Shown here: positions 63,121 through 64,000 of the stretch, piece by piece
Numbering within the stretch: the first letter of the stretch is position 1
How the letters are laid out: each line of letters opens with the position of its first letter
Source: Bacillaceae bacterium OF18-1A
GTDB lineage: Bacteria > Bacillota > Bacilli > Bacillales > Bacillaceae_G
Assembly (NCBI GenBank): GCA_027694045.1
Contig: JAQEWB010000013.1
Coordinates: 8,447-72,446, forward strand
DNA: 64,000 nucleotides
Direction: 5' to 3'
Notes under the pieces: generated by a model
Seen by the model: the letters and a program-made list of their open reading frames with translations, nothing else
Database searches by the model: none
What the model was told of the DNA's origin: nothing
Made by a program: the position numbers and the translations under genes

Positions 63121-63582
63121 TTATATTTCACTCGGCAATTTTTCCCACTCACTTAAATACATAACATCTTGTTTTACGTTTTTCTTTTCAGGAAGTAAAC
63201 ATAGAAATTCTAAAGAATTGCCATCAGGATCATAAAAATAAAGGTTTGCAGTAGGTGTCCAAGTTTGAACCATAGGCTCGGAAGGTTCAAGACCAAAAGC
63301 GGCCCTTGGGTTTATTCCTTTATTAAGAAGCCATTCCCTTGCATGAATGATTTCTTCATAGTTAACCTTGAATGCAAAGTGACTTGTATGGAATACTTCT
63401 TCTGATACCTCCCAAATCCCCAGCATTTGTTCCCTCTTATGTTCTTTATCAAACCAAAAGAATGCTACACGTCGTTCTTCAATCGTACGAGCATGAAATA
63501 ATCCAAGTTTAGTATAAAACTCTTTTGCGACTTCTAAATTTTTCGTTTTAATATGTGTTTCATATAAAGTACCTGGAAACAA
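63121..63582 (-). CDS. VOC-family (glyoxalase-like) protein
   Basis: This 153-residue single-domain-pair protein has LYETHIKTKNLEVAKEFYTKLGLF at the start, TSHFAFKVNYEEI in the middle and NLYFYDPDGNSLEFLCL with the usual metal-ligand Glu near the end. The fold is shared by glyoxalases, fosfomycin-resistance enzymes and dioxygenases; no specific substrate can be given. It starts at 63582 with GGGGGAA upstream. Confidence 0.82.
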   Translation of the reverse strand: MFPGTLYETHIKTKNLEVAKEFYTKLGLFHARTIEERRVAFFWFDKEHKREQMLGIWEVSEEVFHTSHFAFKVNYEEIIHAREWLLNKGINPRAAFGLEPSEPMVQTWTPTANLYFYDPDGNSLEFLCLLPEKKNVKQDVMYLSEWEKLPSEI

Positions 63583-63769
63583 AGCATATTCCCCCTTTAT
63601 ATTTTCAGAAATTCTTACTATAAAGCCTATTTTAATAAACTAAAAATAGAAGTCATATCCTATTCCCCTTACATGTTTTTTTCAATTGTTTCGCCCTAAT
63701 GCTGAATAAAAAAGAAAATTCTCTCCCACCACAACATATACTGTTCAAAAGCAAAAAGGAAGTGATCTC

Positions 63770-63916
63770 ATGTACTACGGAACAAAAGGCTGGTACGTAG
63801 CCGAACTAAAAAAATTAGGCGTTCGTTACTATGAAGGACGGAAGCTAGAAAGCTATCGCGGACACGTATTACGCAATTTATTAATCGCACAACAAGAGAA
63901 ATTAAAAGAACAGTAA
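63770..63916 (+). CDS. DUF2639 (YflJ-like) micro-protein, copy 2
   Basis: This 48-codon gene opens MYYGTKGWYVAELKKLGVRY and has EGRKLESYRGHVLRNLL, then a Gln/Lys-rich tail. It is a paralogue of the gene at 9684-9824. AAAAAGGAAGTG precedes the ATG. Function is unknown. Confidence 0.82.
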   Translation: MYYGTKGWYVAELKKLGVRYYEGRKLESYRGHVLRNLLIAQQEKLKEQ

Positions 63917-64000
63917 TATTCTAATGTAACGATATCAGCGATTCTCGGAATATATCGATGATGTATAAAAGTATGTGTAAACATTTTTAGGCAAAAAATA

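Overview
The window looks like chromosomal DNA of a Bacillus cereus group organism (cereus/thuringiensis/anthracis type). The evidence is low G+C, AGGAGG-type ribosome binding sites, yhaMNO, a collagen-like exosporium-type gene with a sigma-K-like promoter, an LPNTA substrate/class D sortase pair, YjcZ and DUF2639 micro-proteins, and a B. cereus-type intergenic repeat. I see no rRNA, tRNA or CRISPR array. All calls are made by eye from the sequence; no database search was run.

Layout. 1-3.4 kb: two paralogous MhqA/MhqO-type ring-cleaving dioxygenases behind an MhqR-type operator. 3.5-9.8 kb: yhaO-yhaN-yhaM (nuclease/SMC-like/exoribonuclease), yhzD and a small DUF2639 gene. 9.8-15.2 kb: a broken PIN toxin/antitoxin pair, an MDR oxidoreductase, an ArsR-regulated aldehyde dehydrogenase, a UPF0145 protein and a lipoprotein. 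15.2-17 kb: an SLH-anchored transglutaminase-like protein.

17.9-30.8 kb is a catabolic island, all on the minus strand, for a uronic-acid polysaccharide. It holds a secreted 1308-residue heparinase II/III-type lyase, LacI and IclR regulators, a GPH-type symporter, a GH88 unsaturated glucuronyl hydrolase, KduD, KduI, KdgK and KdgA. Together these give a complete route from polymer to pyruvate and glyceraldehyde-3-phosphate. The island is bracketed by two decayed copies of the 3' end of the dihydroxyacetone kinase gene, whose intact copy lies at 34.2 kb.

32-37.7 kb: a collagen-like surface protein without a normal start codon, then a fused DhaK-DhaL kinase divergent from a DhaS (TetR)/DhaQ (DhaK-like co-regulator) pair with a recognisable DhaS operator. 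38-46.7 kb: small envelope and sporulation genes, a stand-alone IS200/IS605 end with an omega-RNA-like segment but no tnpB, an orphan Ger(x)C, a PadR/two-half-permease operon, and the LPNTA protein with its sortase. 46.8-49.6 kb: a second DnaB-type helicase with a DnaD-like partner and a 33-residue coupled ORF, plus a MazG-like protein.

50-57.5 kb is an AT-rich accessory, defence-like segment. It contains a reverse transcriptase of the defence-associated (Abi/UG) type next to an uncharacterised four-helix membrane protein, a PD-(D/E)XK nuclease gene killed by two nonsense codons, a DUF2357/PDDEXK_7-type protein and a short companion. The RT plus membrane protein is the best candidate for an undescribed system here.

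57.9-64 kb: a zinc-ribbon membrane protein with four 33-residue repeats, then a proline racemase/hydroxyproline epimerase and ornithine cyclodeaminase-family gene behind a sigma-54 promoter, with a truncated symporter gene between them. A VOC protein and a second DUF2639 protein close the window.
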